A stretch of DNA of 64,000 nucleotides from Mesorhizobium sp. LSHC420B00 (lineage in GTDB: Bacteria > Pseudomonadota > Alphaproteobacteria > Rhizobiales > Rhizobiaceae). Each line of letters opens with the position of its first letter. Positions within the stretch are counted from its first letter, which is position 1. The stretch is from positions 92,352-156,351 of the forward strand of contig NZ_AYVY01000010.1 in NCBI RefSeq assembly GCF_000503055.1. Direction: 5' to 3'. Below are positions 1-9,908 of the stretch, piece by piece. Made by a program: the position numbers and the translations under genes. The notes under the pieces are model-generated. The model was not told the origin of the DNA. It did not search any database and worked only from the letters and a program-made list of their open reading frames with translations.

Positions 1-296
1 GCAACCAGCAGAAGGTCGTCATCGCCAAATGGCTGGCGACCGCGCCCAAGGTGATCATACTGGACGAGCCGACCAAGGGCATCGACATCGGCTCGAAGGC
101 CGCCGTGCACGGCTTCATGGCCGAGCTCGTCGCGCAAGGCCTGTCGGTTATCATGGTGTCGTCCGAACTGCCGGAAATTCTCGGCATGTCCGACCGTGTC
201 GTCGTTATGCGCGAGGGCCGCATTGCCGCGGTCTACGACAATAAGGGGCTCGACGCCGAAACGCTGGTCAGGACGGCAGCGGGGATCGCGGCATGA
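1..296 (+). CDS. rhaT: Rhamnose ABC transporter ATP-binding protein, C-terminal fragment
   Basis: Only the last ~98 codons are in the window; the reading frame is open at base 1. The fragment begins within the second ABC signature region ([10 protein letters not shown]) and continues through Walker B ([12 protein letters not shown]), the H-loop area and a typical sugar-ATPase tail. This is the C-terminal nucleotide-binding domain of a CUT2-type double ATPase that powers import of a monosaccharide. Its stop overlaps the permease start (ATGA at 293-296), so it is the third or later gene of an operon entering from the left. L-rhamnose is inferred as substrate from the downstream mutarotase and kinase. 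The symbol follows Rhizobium leguminosarum usage, where RhaT is the ATPase. Confidence 0.85.
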   Translation, partial: NQQKVVIAKWLATAPKVIILDEPTKGIDIGSKAAVHGFMAELVAQGLSVIMVSSELPEILGMSDRVVVMREGRIAAVYDNKGLDAETLVRTAAGIAA

Positions 297-1270
297 AGGC
301 TCTTCTCAAATACCGCGAAGTCTGGCTGCTGGCGGCAATCGCCGTGCTGATCGGGCTGATCTCGATGCGTTTTCCGGGCTTTGCCGCTCCCGGCAATGTG
401 CGCCAGGTGTTCAACGACACGTCGATCCTGATGATCCTGGCGCTCGGCCAGATGGTGGTTATCCTGACCCGCTCGATCGACCTGTCGATGGCAGCCAATC
501 TCTGCTTCACCGGCATGGTGGTGGCGATGCTGAACGCCGCGCATCCGGCAATCCCGATCCCGCTGCTGATCGTCATCGCACTTCTAGTCGGCCTGGTGCT
601 CGGCGCCATCAGTGGCCTGTTGGTGTGGCGGCTGAACATTCCCTCGATCGTGGTAACGCTCGGCACTCTCACCATCTACCGCGGCGCCACCTTCGTTATT
701 TCAGGCGGCGCCTGGGTCAACGCCGACCAGATGAGCCCCGATTTCATCGGCCTGCAGCGCGCGGCGTTCCTCGGCATTCCGGTGCTGTCATGGATTGCCC
801 TGCTGGTCATCGCCTTGTTCTTCCTTGTGATGACGCGCACCGCGCTCGGCCGCTCGATCTACGCCATCGGCGTCAACCCGACGGCATCGGTCTATGCCGG
901 CATCGACGTCGGCCGGACGAAATTCATCGTCTTCTGCATTTCGGGGATGATCGGCGGCCTCTGCGGCTATCTCTGGATTTCGCGCTACGTCATCGCCTCG
1001 GTCGAGGTCGCCAATGGCTACGAGCTCAACATCATCGCCGCCTGCGTCATTGGCGGCATCTCGATCGCCGGCGGCATCGGCTCGGTCGGCGGCGCGGTGC
1101 TCGGCGCGCTGTTCCTCGGTATCATCTCCAACGCGCTGCCGGTCATCAACATCTCGCCCTTCTGGCAAATGGCGATTTCGGGCAGCGCCATTATCCTGGC
1201 CGTGGTGCTCAACGCGCGCGGCGAGCGCCGGCAAGGCCGCATCATCCTCAAGAAAGCGGAAGCGGCATGA
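293..1270 (+). CDS. rhaP: Rhamnose ABC transporter permease RhaP
   Basis: A 325-residue inner-membrane protein of the CUT2 permease family (RbsC-like) with about 8-10 hydrophobic segments and the family blocks [32 protein letters not shown] and [19 protein letters not shown]. It would form half of the transmembrane channel for rhamnose. The start ATG overlaps the ATPase stop by 4 bp, and its stop overlaps the next permease start (ATGA at 1267), indicating translational coupling. The pair of related permeases encoded back to back is typical of the rhizobial rhaSTPQ system. Confidence 0.85.
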   Translation: MKALLKYREVWLLAAIAVLIGLISMRFPGFAAPGNVRQVFNDTSILMILALGQMVVILTRSIDLSMAANLCFTGMVVAMLNAAHPAIPIPLLIVIALLVGLVLGAISGLLVWRLNIPSIVVTLGTLTIYRGATFVISGGAWVNADQMSPDFIGLQRAAFLGIPVLSWIALLVIALFFLVMTRTALGRSIYAIGVNPTASVYAGIDVGRTKFIVFCISGMIGGLCGYLWISRYVIASVEVANGYELNIIAACVIGGISIAGGIGSVGGAVLGALFLGIISNALPVINISPFWQMAISGSAIILAVVLNARGERRQGRIILKKAEAA

Positions 1271-2268
1271 CCGATACCCCTGCCCCGCGCCATATTCCGA
1301 ACCGACTCGACAAGCCGTTCACTTCGGCGATCTTCTCCTGGGAGGCGCTGCTGGTCGTCGTGGCGGTCGCTATCTTTGCCATCAACAGTTTTGCCTCGCC
1401 CTATTTCCTCGACGCGTGGTCGTTGTCGGACCTGACGTTCAACTTCACGGAAAAGGCGCTGATCGCGCTGGCCATGGCGCTGCTGATCATCTCCGGCGAG
1501 ATCGACCTGTCGGTCGCGGCGATCATCGCGCTGGCCTCGACGATGATGGGCATGGCGGTGCAGGCTGGCGCCGGGACGCCTGCCCTTGTGGCGATCGGCA
1601 TCGTCGTCGGGCTCGGCTGCGGCGCCTTCAACGGGCTGCTCGTCACCAGGCTGGGGCTGCCGTCGATCGTCGTCACCATCGGCACGATGAGCCTGTTTCG
1701 CGGCGTTGCCTTCATCATCCTCGGCGACCAGGCCTACAAGGGCTATCCCGCGAGCTTCGCCTTCTTCGGCCAAGGTTATGTCTGGTGGGTGGTGTCGTTC
1801 GAACTGACGCTCTTCCTCGTCGCGGCCGTCGTCTACTGGTTCCTTCTGCACCGGACGAGCTTCGGCCGCCGGGTCTTTGCCATCGGCAACAACCCGGTTG
1901 CGGCGCAGTTTTCCGGCGTGCGTGTCGGCCGTATCAAATTCATCCTGTTTTGCCTGACCGGCCTGATGGCAGGCATCGCCTCGGTGCTGATCACCTCGCG
2001 GCTCGGCTCGACCCGGCCGTCGATCGCGCAGGGCTATGAGCTCGAAGTCATCACCATGGTGGTGCTCGGCGGCGTCAGCATTCTCGGCGGCGCCGGCAGC
2101 ATTCTGGGCGTCGTGCTGGCGGCCTTCATCATGGGGCTGGTAACTTTTGGCCTTGGCCTGCTCAACGTGCCGGGGATCGTCATGTCGATCTTCATCGGCC
2201 TGCTGCTGATCATCGTCATCGCACTGCCGATCCTGTGGCGGCGCGTACGGCGGGAGCGCTTTGCCTGA
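1267..2268 (+). CDS. rhaQ: Rhamnose ABC transporter permease RhaQ
   Basis: A 333-residue second CUT2 permease that carries the same landmarks as its neighbour: [21 protein letters not shown] near residue 60, [21 protein letters not shown] near 135 and [20 protein letters not shown] near 275. The frame is open much further upstream, but the ATG at 1267 is chosen because it gives the 4-bp ATGA overlap with rhaP and a normal family length. The stop at 2266-2268 shares a base with the start of the mutarotase. RhaP and RhaQ probably form a heterodimeric channel with the ATPase; rhamnose specificity is inferred from gene order. Confidence 0.85.
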   Translation: MTDTPAPRHIPNRLDKPFTSAIFSWEALLVVVAVAIFAINSFASPYFLDAWSLSDLTFNFTEKALIALAMALLIISGEIDLSVAAIIALASTMMGMAVQAGAGTPALVAIGIVVGLGCGAFNGLLVTRLGLPSIVVTIGTMSLFRGVAFIILGDQAYKGYPASFAFFGQGYVWWVVSFELTLFLVAAVVYWFLLHRTSFGRRVFAIGNNPVAAQFSGVRVGRIKFILFCLTGLMAGIASVLITSRLGSTRPSIAQGYELEVITMVVLGGVSILGGAGSILGVVLAAFIMGLVTFGLGLLNVPGIVMSIFIGLLLIIVIALPILWRRVRRERFA

Positions 2269-2585
2269 TGCCCGAAAAATATGCGTTCAAGATGAAGCTC
2301 AATCCCGGCATGAAGGCCGAATACAAGAGGCGCCACGACGACATCTGGCCGTCACTCGTCGCGTTGCTAAAACAGGCTGGTATCTCCGATTACTCGATCC
2401 ATCTCGACGAGGAGACCAACACCTTGTTCGGCGTGCTGTGGCGCCGTGACGACCATGGCATGGACGAATTGCCTAAGCATCCGGCGATGCAGCGCTGGTG
2501 GGCCGAGATGGCAGACATCGTGGAAACCAAGCCGAACAACGAGCCGGTGGCGGTGCCGCTGGAAACAATGTTCCATATGGAATGA
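2268..2585 (+). CDS. rhaM: L-rhamnose mutarotase
   Basis: A 105-residue cytoplasmic protein matching the RhaM/RhaU family over its full length. It starts [18 protein letters not shown] and has the conserved HDDIWPSL and the Trp-rich [11 protein letters not shown] segment. The enzyme interconverts alpha and beta anomers of L-rhamnose after import. The start at 2268 overlaps the rhaQ stop (TGATG), and its stop overlaps rhaK (ATGA at 2582). This gene is the strongest evidence that the operon is for rhamnose rather than another pentose or deoxyhexose. Confidence 0.92.
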   Translation: MPEKYAFKMKLNPGMKAEYKRRHDDIWPSLVALLKQAGISDYSIHLDEETNTLFGVLWRRDDHGMDELPKHPAMQRWWAEMADIVETKPNNEPVAVPLETMFHME

Positions 2586-3952
2586 CCCGCCACGTCGCCG
2601 TCATCGATATCGGCAAGACCAACGCCAAGGTGGCGCTGGTCGATCTCGCCGCAGCAAGCGAAGTGGCGCTGCGCAGGATGGTGAACGAGCCGGTTCGGCA
2701 ACGCCCGTATCCGCATCACGACGTCGAGCGGTTATGGGCGTTCATCCTCGGCAGCCTGGCCGAGATCGATCGCGAGCAGCGCATCGACGCGATATCGATC
2801 ACCACCCATGGCGCAACGGCGGTGCTGGCCGACGCATCAAGCGAACTGGCGCTGCCGGTGCTCGATTACGAGTTCGACGGTCCGGATGCCTTCGCCAAGG
2901 ACTACGACGCGATCCGTCCGGCATTCTCCGAGACCGGCTCGCCGCGACTGCCGGCCGGCCTCAATCTCGGCGCGCAGTTGTTCTGGCAGCAGAAGCGCTT
3001 TCCAGCGGATTTCGCCAGGGCCGCCGCGATGCTGATGTATCCGCAATACTGGGCCTTGCGCCTGACCGGCGTCGCCGCCAGCGAGGTAACTTCGCTCGGC
3101 TGCCACACCGATCTGTGGAACCCGTGGAGAGCCGATTTTTCGTCATTGGTCGACAAAATGGAATGGCGGCGCCTGATGGCGCCCGTGCGGCCGGCGAAGG
3201 ATTGGCTCGGGCCGATCCTGCCCGCCCTTGCCCAGCAAACCGGGCTCGACCCGCAAACGCCGGTGTTTTGCGGCCTGCACGATTCCAACGCCTCGCTGCT
3301 GCCGCATCTCCTGTCCGACAAGCCGCCTTTCTCCGTCGTCTCAACCGGCACCTGGGTGGTGTCGATGGCGGTTGGCGGCAGCAAGGTCACGCTCGATCCG
3401 GCCCGCGACACGCTGGTCAATGTCAACGCGCTCGGCGATCCCGTGCCTTCGGCGCGCTTCATGGGCGGCCGCGAGTTCTCCGTGCTGACGGAAGGCCAAT
3501 CGGAGGATTGGACCGAAGACGATGTCGCCGCGGTGCTGGCGCGCAAGGCATCACTGCTGCCTTCGACCCAACAAGGCTCGGGGCCATTCCCGCATCATAC
3601 CGCATCATGGCTTAACGCGGACGGCATCAACAATGGCCAGCGCTTTGTCGCCATCTCGTTCTACCTGGCGCTGATGACCGCGACGAGCCTCGATCTGATC
3701 GGCGCCGACGGTCCCACCATCGTCGAGGGGCCCTTTGCCCGCAACCGGCTGTTCACCCGCATGCTGGCGGCGGCGACGGCGCGGGCCGTGATTGCCTCCG
3801 AGGCCGCAACAGGCACCAGCATCGGCGCCGCCTTGCTGGCGTCGGACCAGGGGACACCGCAAGGCAGAGGCGAAAGGACCGAACCGTCGGCCGATCCACT
3901 CTGGACAAGTTACGTGCGCTCCTGGCGTTCGGCAGTCGACGAACGAGCCTAA
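2582..3952 (+). CDS. rhaK: Rhamnulokinase-type FGGY carbohydrate kinase
   Basis: A 456-residue sugar kinase of the FGGY/actin-fold class. The N-terminal phosphate-binding loop is [31 protein letters not shown] and [12 protein letters not shown] appear near residues 230-265; a C-terminal adenosine-binding segment contains [11 protein letters not shown]. It would phosphorylate L-rhamnulose (or rhamnose) to commit the sugar to catabolism. In Rhizobium leguminosarum the equivalent kinase is also required for activity of the rhamnose transporter. The ATG at 2582 overlaps the mutarotase stop. It is the last gene of the operon here and converges on dadA with a 36-bp gap. Confidence 0.85.
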   Translation: MTRHVAVIDIGKTNAKVALVDLAAASEVALRRMVNEPVRQRPYPHHDVERLWAFILGSLAEIDREQRIDAISITTHGATAVLADASSELALPVLDYEFDGPDAFAKDYDAIRPAFSETGSPRLPAGLNLGAQLFWQQKRFPADFARAAAMLMYPQYWALRLTGVAASEVTSLGCHTDLWNPWRADFSSLVDKMEWRRLMAPVRPAKDWLGPILPALAQQTGLDPQTPVFCGLHDSNASLLPHLLSDKPPFSVVSTGTWVVSMAVGGSKVTLDPARDTLVNVNALGDPVPSARFMGGREFSVLTEGQSEDWTEDDVAAVLARKASLLPSTQQGSGPFPHHTASWLNADGINNGQRFVAISFYLALMTATSLDLIGADGPTIVEGPFARNRLFTRMLAAATARAVIASEAATGTSIGAALLASDQGTPQGRGERTEPSADPLWTSYVRSWRSAVDERA

Positions 3953-3988
3953 CCGCCGAGCTCATGGCGCCCTGCGGTCAGGCCGTTG

Positions 3989-5239
3989 CTAGCCCGCGTA
4001 GAGCAATCCTTGTGGATCGATCTCCGGCTTGCGGCCGGCGACCACGTCGGCAAGGAATTTTCCCGAACCGCAGGCCATGGTCCAGCCGAGATGGCCGTGG
4101 CCGGTATCGAGATATAGATTGTCATACCGCGCCCGGCCGATGACCGGCACGGAGTTCGGCATCATCGGGCGCAAGCCGGCCCAGAGCACGGCCTTGCTCT
4201 CGTCGAAGGCGCCGGGAAAAAGCTCTTTGCCGGTTTTGAACATGGCAGCAAAGTCGCTCGGCCGGTGGGTGCGGTCGAAGCCGGTGAATTCGGCGGTGGA
4301 AGTGAGCCGCAGCCGGTTGCCGAGCCTGGAATAGGCGATCAGCTGGTCCTCGTCGGCGCCGCCCATGGTCGGCCCCTTGCCCTCATCCTCCAGCGGGATG
4401 GTCGCGGTATAGCCCTTCACCGGATAGACCGGCAGGTCGATGCCGTAGCGGCGGCCGAGCAGACCGCTCTCCGGCCCCATCGAGATGACCACCGCATCGC
4501 CAGCCACCGGACCGGCCGAGCTCATCACCGCGCGCACCCGGTCGCCGTCGATGTCGAGGCCTTCGACCGTCGTGCCGTAGAGGAATTGGACGCCGAGTTT
4601 TTCGGCGGCATAGGCAGCGAGGCGCTGCGTGAATTGACTGGAATCGCCGGTCTGGTCGATCGGCGAATAGACGCCGCCGGCAATCTTGTCCTTGGCGCCG
4701 GCGAGGCCTGGCTCGAGCTCGACCAGCCGGTCGCGGCCGACGATCTCGATCGGCAGGCCGTGTTCGCCGAGATAGCGGTAATTGTCGATCCCGGTATCAA
4801 AGCTCTGCTGCGAGCGGAAGAAATACAGAATGCCTTTCTTGCGCTCGTCATAGTGGATGCCGGTGTCGGCGGAGATGGCGTTGATGCAGTTGCGCGAATA
4901 GAGCGCCAGCCGCAGCTTGATCTCGGTGTTGGCGCGCATGCGCTTGTGCGTGCACTGGCGCAGGAAGCGCAGGCTCCAGGCGACAAAATACGGATCGAAG
5001 CGCAGCCGCACCTTGATGCCGAGATCGTGGTTGTAGAGGGCTCGCAGGAACGTTTTAAGCGCGGCGGGCGAAGCCCAGGCGGTGGCATCGCCGGGAGATA
5101 CCAGGCCGGCATTCGACTGGCTGGTGCCGCGCGCCGCCGCCGGATGGCGCTCGATCACCGTGACTTCATGGCCGTCGCTGGCCAGACAATAGGCCGCCGC
5201 CGTGCCAACGACGCCGGCTCCAAGCACCGATATTTTCAT
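3989..5239 (-). CDS. dadA: D-amino acid dehydrogenase (DadA-type FAD oxidoreductase)
   Basis: A 416-residue FAD-dependent oxidoreductase. The Rossmann dinucleotide motif GAGVVGTAAAYCLASDGHEV sits at the N-terminus, followed by the DadA signature SQSNAGLVSPGDATAWASPAA and a C-terminal FAD contact in LDTGHGHLGWTMACGSG. It oxidatively deaminates D-amino acids to 2-oxo acids, passing electrons to the membrane. The start MKISVLGAG at 5239 is preferred over an upstream in-frame codon because the Rossmann strand normally begins within a few residues of the start. It lies 104 bp downstream of the epimerase on the same strand and is not obviously related to it. Confidence 0.85.
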   Translation of the reverse strand: MKISVLGAGVVGTAAAYCLASDGHEVTVIERHPAAARGTSQSNAGLVSPGDATAWASPAALKTFLRALYNHDLGIKVRLRFDPYFVAWSLRFLRQCTHKRMRANTEIKLRLALYSRNCINAISADTGIHYDERKKGILYFFRSQQSFDTGIDNYRYLGEHGLPIEIVGRDRLVELEPGLAGAKDKIAGGVYSPIDQTGDSSQFTQRLAAYAAEKLGVQFLYGTTVEGLDIDGDRVRAVMSSAGPVAGDAVVISMGPESGLLGRRYGIDLPVYPVKGYTATIPLEDEGKGPTMGGADEDQLIAYSRLGNRLRLTSTAEFTGFDRTHRPSDFAAMFKTGKELFPGAFDESKAVLWAGLRPMMPNSVPVIGRARYDNLYLDTGHGHLGWTMACGSGKFLADVVAGRKPEIDPQGLLYAG

Positions 5240-5343
5240 GCCGCCCCCAAGTCGAACGCAGCCGAACGCCTGCACGCTCAGCCGTGAGGCCCTTCAATAG
5301 CGCCTCTGCCTCCTGCCGACGAGCCCTTGCGGAGAGCCCGCGC

Positions 5344-6339
5344 TTAGCCCAGAGCCGAATTCTTGCTGGTCAGGATGCGCTCCCAGGCAAGCGCATCGGA
5401 GACGATCTGGTCGAGGTTGTCACGCTGCGGGGTCCAGCCGAGTTCGCCGCGGGCCAGCTCCGAATTGGCGACAACCGCGGCGGCGTCACCGGGGCGGCGC
5501 TCGCCCATCCGCACCTCGAAATCATGGCCGAAGACGCGGCGTACGCTGTCGATGACCTCGAGCACCGAATAGCCGTGGCTGTAGCCGCAATTGGCGACCA
5601 GGCTCGATCCGCCGGCACGCAGCCGCTGCAGGGCCAGCCGATGCGCCGCCGCCAGGTCGCTGACATGGATATAGTCGCGCATGCAGGTGCCGTCCGGCGT
5701 CGGATAGTCGGTGCCGAACACCTGCATGAAGGGGCGCTTGCCGAGCGCCGTCTCGCAGGCGACCTTGATCAGATGCGTGGCGCCGGGCGTCGACTGGCCG
5801 GTGCGGCCCTTCGGGTCGGCGCCAGCGACGTTGAAATAGCGCAGCGCCGTATAGCGCAGCCCATAGGCAATAGCCGCGTCGCGGAGCATCCATTCGCTCA
5901 TCAGCTTGGACAGGCCGTAGGGCGATTCCGGCGCAAGCCTGGCGTCCTCGCGCACCGGCTCCAGGCCGGCGCCGCCATAGACGGCGGCGGTCGAGGAAAA
6001 GATGAAATTGGGCACGCCTTCGCGCACCGCGGTCTCGATCAGGGTGCGTGTCTTGCAGGTGTTATTCTCGTAATAGGCAAGCGGGTCGGCCACCGATTCG
6101 GGCACGACAATCGAGCCGGCGAAATGGATGATCGCGTCGACCTTGTTGTCGCGGATGATCGAGGCGACCAATTCCTTGTCGGCGACATCGCCGACGACGA
6201 GCTTTGCTTCCGGAGCCACCGCCCATTCAAAGCCGGTCGAAAGCCGGTCGAGGACGACGACGCTGTCGCCCGTGTCCAGCAACTCCCAGACCATATGGCT
6301 GCCGATATAGCCGGCACCGCCTGTCACCAAAACCGTCAT
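5344..6339 (-). CDS. exoB: UDP-glucose 4-epimerase
   Basis: A 331-residue short-chain dehydrogenase of the GalE family: NAD motif TGGAGYIGSHM at residues ~6-16, catalytic Ser in FSSTAAVYG, Tyr/Lys pair in SPYGLSKLM, and the sugar-binding RYFNVAGADPKGRTG block. It interconverts UDP-glucose and UDP-galactose, supplying galactose for exopolysaccharide and lipopolysaccharide; the rhizobial gene is usually named exoB. Two ATGs lie two codons apart. The second (6339) is chosen because a GAGG sits about 6 nt before it but directly abuts the first. Confidence 0.88.
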   Translation of the reverse strand: MTVLVTGGAGYIGSHMVWELLDTGDSVVVLDRLSTGFEWAVAPEAKLVVGDVADKELVASIIRDNKVDAIIHFAGSIVVPESVADPLAYYENNTCKTRTLIETAVREGVPNFIFSSTAAVYGGAGLEPVREDARLAPESPYGLSKLMSEWMLRDAAIAYGLRYTALRYFNVAGADPKGRTGQSTPGATHLIKVACETALGKRPFMQVFGTDYPTPDGTCMRDYIHVSDLAAAHRLALQRLRAGGSSLVANCGYSHGYSVLEVIDSVRRVFGHDFEVRMGERRPGDAAAVVANSELARGELGWTPQRDNLDQIVSDALAWERILTSKNSALG

Positions 6340-6467
6340 CCGCATCCTCGCTATTCATGATTTATCGGAACTGTCTCAATCGTCGCCGTACTGGAAAACC
6401 TGCCGCCAGGCCATTACAATCTGCGGTAACCAGTCTCATCGGCGGGTGGCATTGTCCTGAAACAAGA

Positions 6468-6481
6468 TTGATCCACATCAA
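6468..6481 (+). promoter_or_regulatory. FNR/FixK-type anaerobox upstream of hemA
   Basis: TTGAT-CCAC-ATCAA is a perfect match to the FNR/FixK consensus (TTGAT-N4-ATCAA). It is centred about 130 bp upstream of the hemA start, in the 265-bp gap between the divergent exoB and hemA genes. A second short dyad, CCACG-TTC-CGTGG, follows at 6491-6503. Low-oxygen control of hemA by FixK/FNR proteins is established in related rhizobia; activation here is inferred from the site alone. Confidence 0.75.
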
Positions 6482-6604
6482 GGGAATAGGCCACGTTCCG
6501 TGGTCGTTAGGAACAGGCCTGGGGCGTGGCATTTTGACCAAAACGGTGCGGTGGACGGCGAATAGGCCAATGACTATGATCCCGCGCAAAATTGGGAAGG
6601 CGAC

Positions 6605-7882
6605 ATGAATTACCAGCGGTTCTTCGAGGAAGCGATCGACCAGCTCCATGCAGAGCGTCGCTATCGCGTCTTCGCCGACCTTGAGCGTATCGTGGGAAAA
6701 TTCCCGCGCGCCATCTGGCGTGCCAATGGCCGCGCCGAGGAAATCACCGTCTGGTGCTCCAACGATTATCTCGGCATGGGCCAGCATCCCGACGTCATCG
6801 CCGCGTTCCAGAAGGCGGCAGGCAAAATGGGATCGGGGGCCGGCGGCACCCGCAACATTTCGGGCACCAGCAACCCGCTGGTCGAGCTCGAACTGGAGCT
6901 TGCCGACCTGCACGACAAGGAAGCGGCACTGGTTTTCACCTCCGGCTTCGTTTCAAACGAAGCGTCGATCTCGACCATTGCAAAGCTGCTTCCCAATTGC
7001 CTGATCATCTCGGACGAGCTTAACCACGCTTCGATGATCGAGGGTGTGCGGCGCTCGGGCGCCGAGAAGAAGATCTTCCGCCATAACGACGTCGCGCATC
7101 TCGAAAGCCTGCTGCAGGCGGCCGGCCGCGAGCGTGCCAAGCTGATCGTCTTCGAGAGCGTCTATTCGATGGATGGCGACATCGCGCCGATCAAGCAGAT
7201 CGTCGACCTCGCCGAGCGTTACAATGCGATGACTTATATAGACGAGGTCCATGCCGTCGGCATGTACGGGCCGCGCGGCGGCGGCATCACCGAGCGCGAA
7301 GGGCTGGCCGACCGCATCGACATCATCGAGGGCACACTGGCCAAGGCGTTCGGCACGCTTGGCGGCTACATCACCGGTACCAGCGCCGTGATCGACGCCG
7401 TGCGCTCCTATGCGCCGGGCTTCATCTTCACCACGGCGCTGCCGCCGGCGATCGCTGCCGCGGCAACCACCTCGATCCGCCATCTCAAGCGCTCGCAGGC
7501 CGAGCGCGACGCGCAGCTGCGTCAGGCGACGCGGACCAAGGAAGTGCTTGCCGCGGCCGGCCTGCCGGTAATGGAGTCACCTACCCACATCGTGCCGCTG
7601 CTGGTCGGCGATCCCGAGCTCTGCAAGATGGCCAGCGACCGCCTGCTCGGCGTGCACGGCATCTATATCCAGCCGATCAATTACCCGACAGTGCCGCGCG
7701 GCACCGAACGGCTGCGCATCACGCCGACACCGTTCCATTCTGACGCGCTGATTGCCTCCTTACAGGACGCGCTAGTCGAGACATGGGATGCGTTGGGGAT
7801 TCCCTACGGTTCGGCCGGCCGGCCTTCAGTGGCCAAGAGCGACCGCGTCATTCCGTTGCTGGTGCCGAAGTCGGGCGGGTAA
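6605..7882 (+). CDS. hemA: 5-aminolevulinate synthase
   Basis: A 425-residue pyridoxal-phosphate enzyme of the alpha-oxoamine synthase family that condenses glycine and succinyl-CoA to 5-aminolevulinate, the first step of alphaproteobacterial heme synthesis. Visible landmarks are [20 protein letters not shown] at the N-terminus, [13 protein letters not shown], the glycine-rich [25 protein letters not shown] and the PLP lysine in [14 protein letters not shown] near residue 248. The length fits the family. The ATG is preceded by GGGAAGG at a good spacing. An upstream FNR/FixK box suggests induction in microaerobic or symbiotic conditions. Confidence 0.95.
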   Translation: MNYQRFFEEAIDQLHAERRYRVFADLERIVGKFPRAIWRANGRAEEITVWCSNDYLGMGQHPDVIAAFQKAAGKMGSGAGGTRNISGTSNPLVELELELADLHDKEAALVFTSGFVSNEASISTIAKLLPNCLIISDELNHASMIEGVRRSGAEKKIFRHNDVAHLESLLQAAGRERAKLIVFESVYSMDGDIAPIKQIVDLAERYNAMTYIDEVHAVGMYGPRGGGITEREGLADRIDIIEGTLAKAFGTLGGYITGTSAVIDAVRSYAPGFIFTTALPPAIAAAATTSIRHLKRSQAERDAQLRQATRTKEVLAAAGLPVMESPTHIVPLLVGDPELCKMASDRLLGVHGIYIQPINYPTVPRGTERLRITPTPFHSDALIASLQDALVETWDALGIPYGSAGRPSVAKSDRVIPLLVPKSGG

Positions 7883-7974
7883 CCTCCGCCGCTACGGGCA
7901 CCATTGCGGAAGCCGCCTATCGGTGCCGCCTCATTTTTCAGTGCTGCGATGCCTGGCGCGAAGCTCAACACACC

Positions 7975-9141
7975 TCACACAGTCTTCATCCATTTCGCCA
8001 GCCGGTGCGCGGCTTCTTCGAGCTGGTCGAGGCGGCGGTGGAAGCATAGCCTGAGGAAAGCTTCGCCGCCGGGGCCGAAGGCGGTGCCGGGGGCCAGGCC
8101 GACATTGGCGCGGTCGACCATGTCGAAAGCGGCAGCGCGGGAATCGGTGATGCCGTCGACGGCGAAGAACAGATAGAACGCGCCCTGCGGCACGGTGAAC
8201 CGCGCCCTGCCGGTTTCGGCGAGAATGCCGCAGACGAGGTCGCGCGCCGCCCTCGCCCGCTCCACCTGTTCGACGATGAAGGCATCGCCCTCGTCGAGGG
8301 CGACGACGGCGCCGCGCTGCATGAACTGCGCAACGCCGGAAGTCGAATACTGGACCAGGTTCTCGAACACCTGCTGCAAGGCGGGATGGATCTTGATCCA
8401 GCCGATGCGCCAGCCGGTCATCGCCCAGTTCTTGGAAAAGGAATTGACGAACAGGATGCGGTCCTCATCGGCCATGATGTCGATGAACGACGCCGCGCGG
8501 CCATGGCCGTAGTGGAACAGCGAATAGATCTCGTCGGCAATGATCCACAGGCCCCTTTCGCGGGCGAGATCGAGGATTGCCTGCAGCGTCTCCTTGTCGG
8601 CGGTCCAGCCGGTCGGGTTGGACGGCGTGTTGACGAACAGCGCCTTGGTCCGTGGCGTGATCGCCGCTGCGATCTTGTCGATATCGCAGGACCAGCCATT
8701 GCCGGACTGATCAAGGGTGACTGCAACCGGAACGGCGCCGGCCACGCCGGCGGCGGCGGCGAAATTCGGCCATGCCGGCGACAGGTAGACAAGTTCGTCG
8801 CCCTTGCCGGCCACCGCGTCGATGGCCATCTGGATGGCATGCATGCCGGAGCCGGTGACGATGAATTCTTCGTTGGCGAAAGTCTTGCCGAAATGCCTGG
8901 TGTAGTAGCGGGCGAGCGCCTGCCTGAGTTCGGGAATGCCCCGCTGCCAGGTGTAGAAGGTCTCGCCCGCGGCCAGCGCCTTGGCGGCGGCATCGGTGAT
9001 GAAGGCAGGCGTCGGCAGGTCGCCCTCGCCGGCCCAAAGCGGGATCATACCGTCGCGGCCGCGGCCACGATTCATGACGGCGACAATGCCGCTTTCGGGC
9101 GCCGCCCGCGCTTCGGCGCGCAGAGTATCGATCAGGGTCAT
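7975..9141 (-). CDS. Class I/II pyridoxal-phosphate aminotransferase
   Basis: A 388-residue fold-type I aminotransferase: substrate-side motif AGEGDLPTPAFI near residue 37, FYTWQRGIPELRQALARYY, the cofactor-binding VNTPSNPTGW near 170 and the PLP lysine in SFSKNWAMTGWRIGW near 235. It probably transfers the amino group of an aspartate- or aromatic-type amino acid; substrate cannot be told from sequence. It stands alone, convergent with hemA across a 92-bp gap. Confidence 0.75.
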   Translation of the reverse strand: MTLIDTLRAEARAAPESGIVAVMNRGRGRDGMIPLWAGEGDLPTPAFITDAAAKALAAGETFYTWQRGIPELRQALARYYTRHFGKTFANEEFIVTGSGMHAIQMAIDAVAGKGDELVYLSPAWPNFAAAAGVAGAVPVAVTLDQSGNGWSCDIDKIAAAITPRTKALFVNTPSNPTGWTADKETLQAILDLARERGLWIIADEIYSLFHYGHGRAASFIDIMADEDRILFVNSFSKNWAMTGWRIGWIKIHPALQQVFENLVQYSTSGVAQFMQRGAVVALDEGDAFIVEQVERARAARDLVCGILAETGRARFTVPQGAFYLFFAVDGITDSRAAAFDMVDRANVGLAPGTAFGPGGEAFLRLCFHRRLDQLEEAAHRLAKWMKTV

Positions 9142-9199
9142 GGATGGGTCCGTTTTCGTTTGCTCGACTGCTAGCGTGTTTCAGGGCGGACGAAAACAG

Positions 9200-9229
9200 A
9201 AAACCCCGGCCGCAAGCGACCGGGGTTTT
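9200..9229 (-). terminator. Intrinsic terminator after mscL
   Basis: A perfect 10-bp stem (AAAACCCCGG at 9200-9209 with CCGGGGTTTT at 9220-9229) and a 10-nt loop. Read on the minus strand the 3' arm ends in a T run, 23 bp past the mscL stop. Confidence 0.8.
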
Positions 9230-9252
9230 GGTCCAGAAAGTTGCCGCAGGCG

Positions 9253-9675
9253 CTACTTTCTGGCGAGGAGATCGCGAATTTCGGTGAGCAGCGCGACGTC
9301 GGCTGGTGGCGGAGCGGCCGGGGTAGCCGGTTTCTCGCGCTCCAGCCGCTGGCGCAGATTGTTCACCGCCTTGACCATCAGGAAGATAATGAAGGCGAGA
9401 ATAAGGAAGTTCAACGCCACGGTGATGAAGCTGCCATAGGCGAAGACCGCGCCCTGTTTCTTGGCATCCGCCAGCGATGTGGCGTTAACGGCCGAGGACA
9501 AGGGCAGAAAGTAGTTGTTGAAGTCTAATCCGCCCAAAATCGCCCCGATGACCGGCATGATGATGTCGTCGACCAGCGAGGTGACGATCTTGCCGAAGGC
9601 AGCGCCGATGATGACGGCGACGGCCAGGTCCATCACATTGCCCCTGGAAATGAATTCCTGAAACTCTTTCAGCAT
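9253..9675 (-). CDS. mscL: Large-conductance mechanosensitive channel
   Basis: A 140-residue inner-membrane channel protein that opens under membrane tension to release solutes during hypo-osmotic shock. The N-terminus [20 protein letters not shown] leads into TM1 with [20 protein letters not shown]2 is [21 protein letters not shown]; a C-terminal helix ends EIRDLLARK, all as in the MscL family. The start at 9675 is set by a strong GGAGGG 5 nt upstream; the open frame extends further but has no family similarity. Confidence 0.95.
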   Translation of the reverse strand: MLKEFQEFISRGNVMDLAVAVIIGAAFGKIVTSLVDDIIMPVIGAILGGLDFNNYFLPLSSAVNATSLADAKKQGAVFAYGSFITVALNFLILAFIIFLMVKAVNNLRQRLEREKPATPAAPPPADVALLTEIRDLLARK

Positions 9676-9908
9676 TCGACCCTCCTTTTCCTGACCGGCC
9701 GTGCTGCCGTCCACGCCCTCGGCATCGACCGGCAGGCAGAATAGCAAAAACCTGCGGTTGCGACAGGAGCAAAGACGTGTTTCCCCGGCCTGGATTGCGC
9801 GAAGCCGCGGCCATAATGCGCCGAAAGCCGCGATGGACTCGGTGGCCAAGCTGTGATTGCGTCTGCAAGGCCGGATGAAAAAGCCGGCGCAGGGAGGAAG
9901 TTCGAGGC

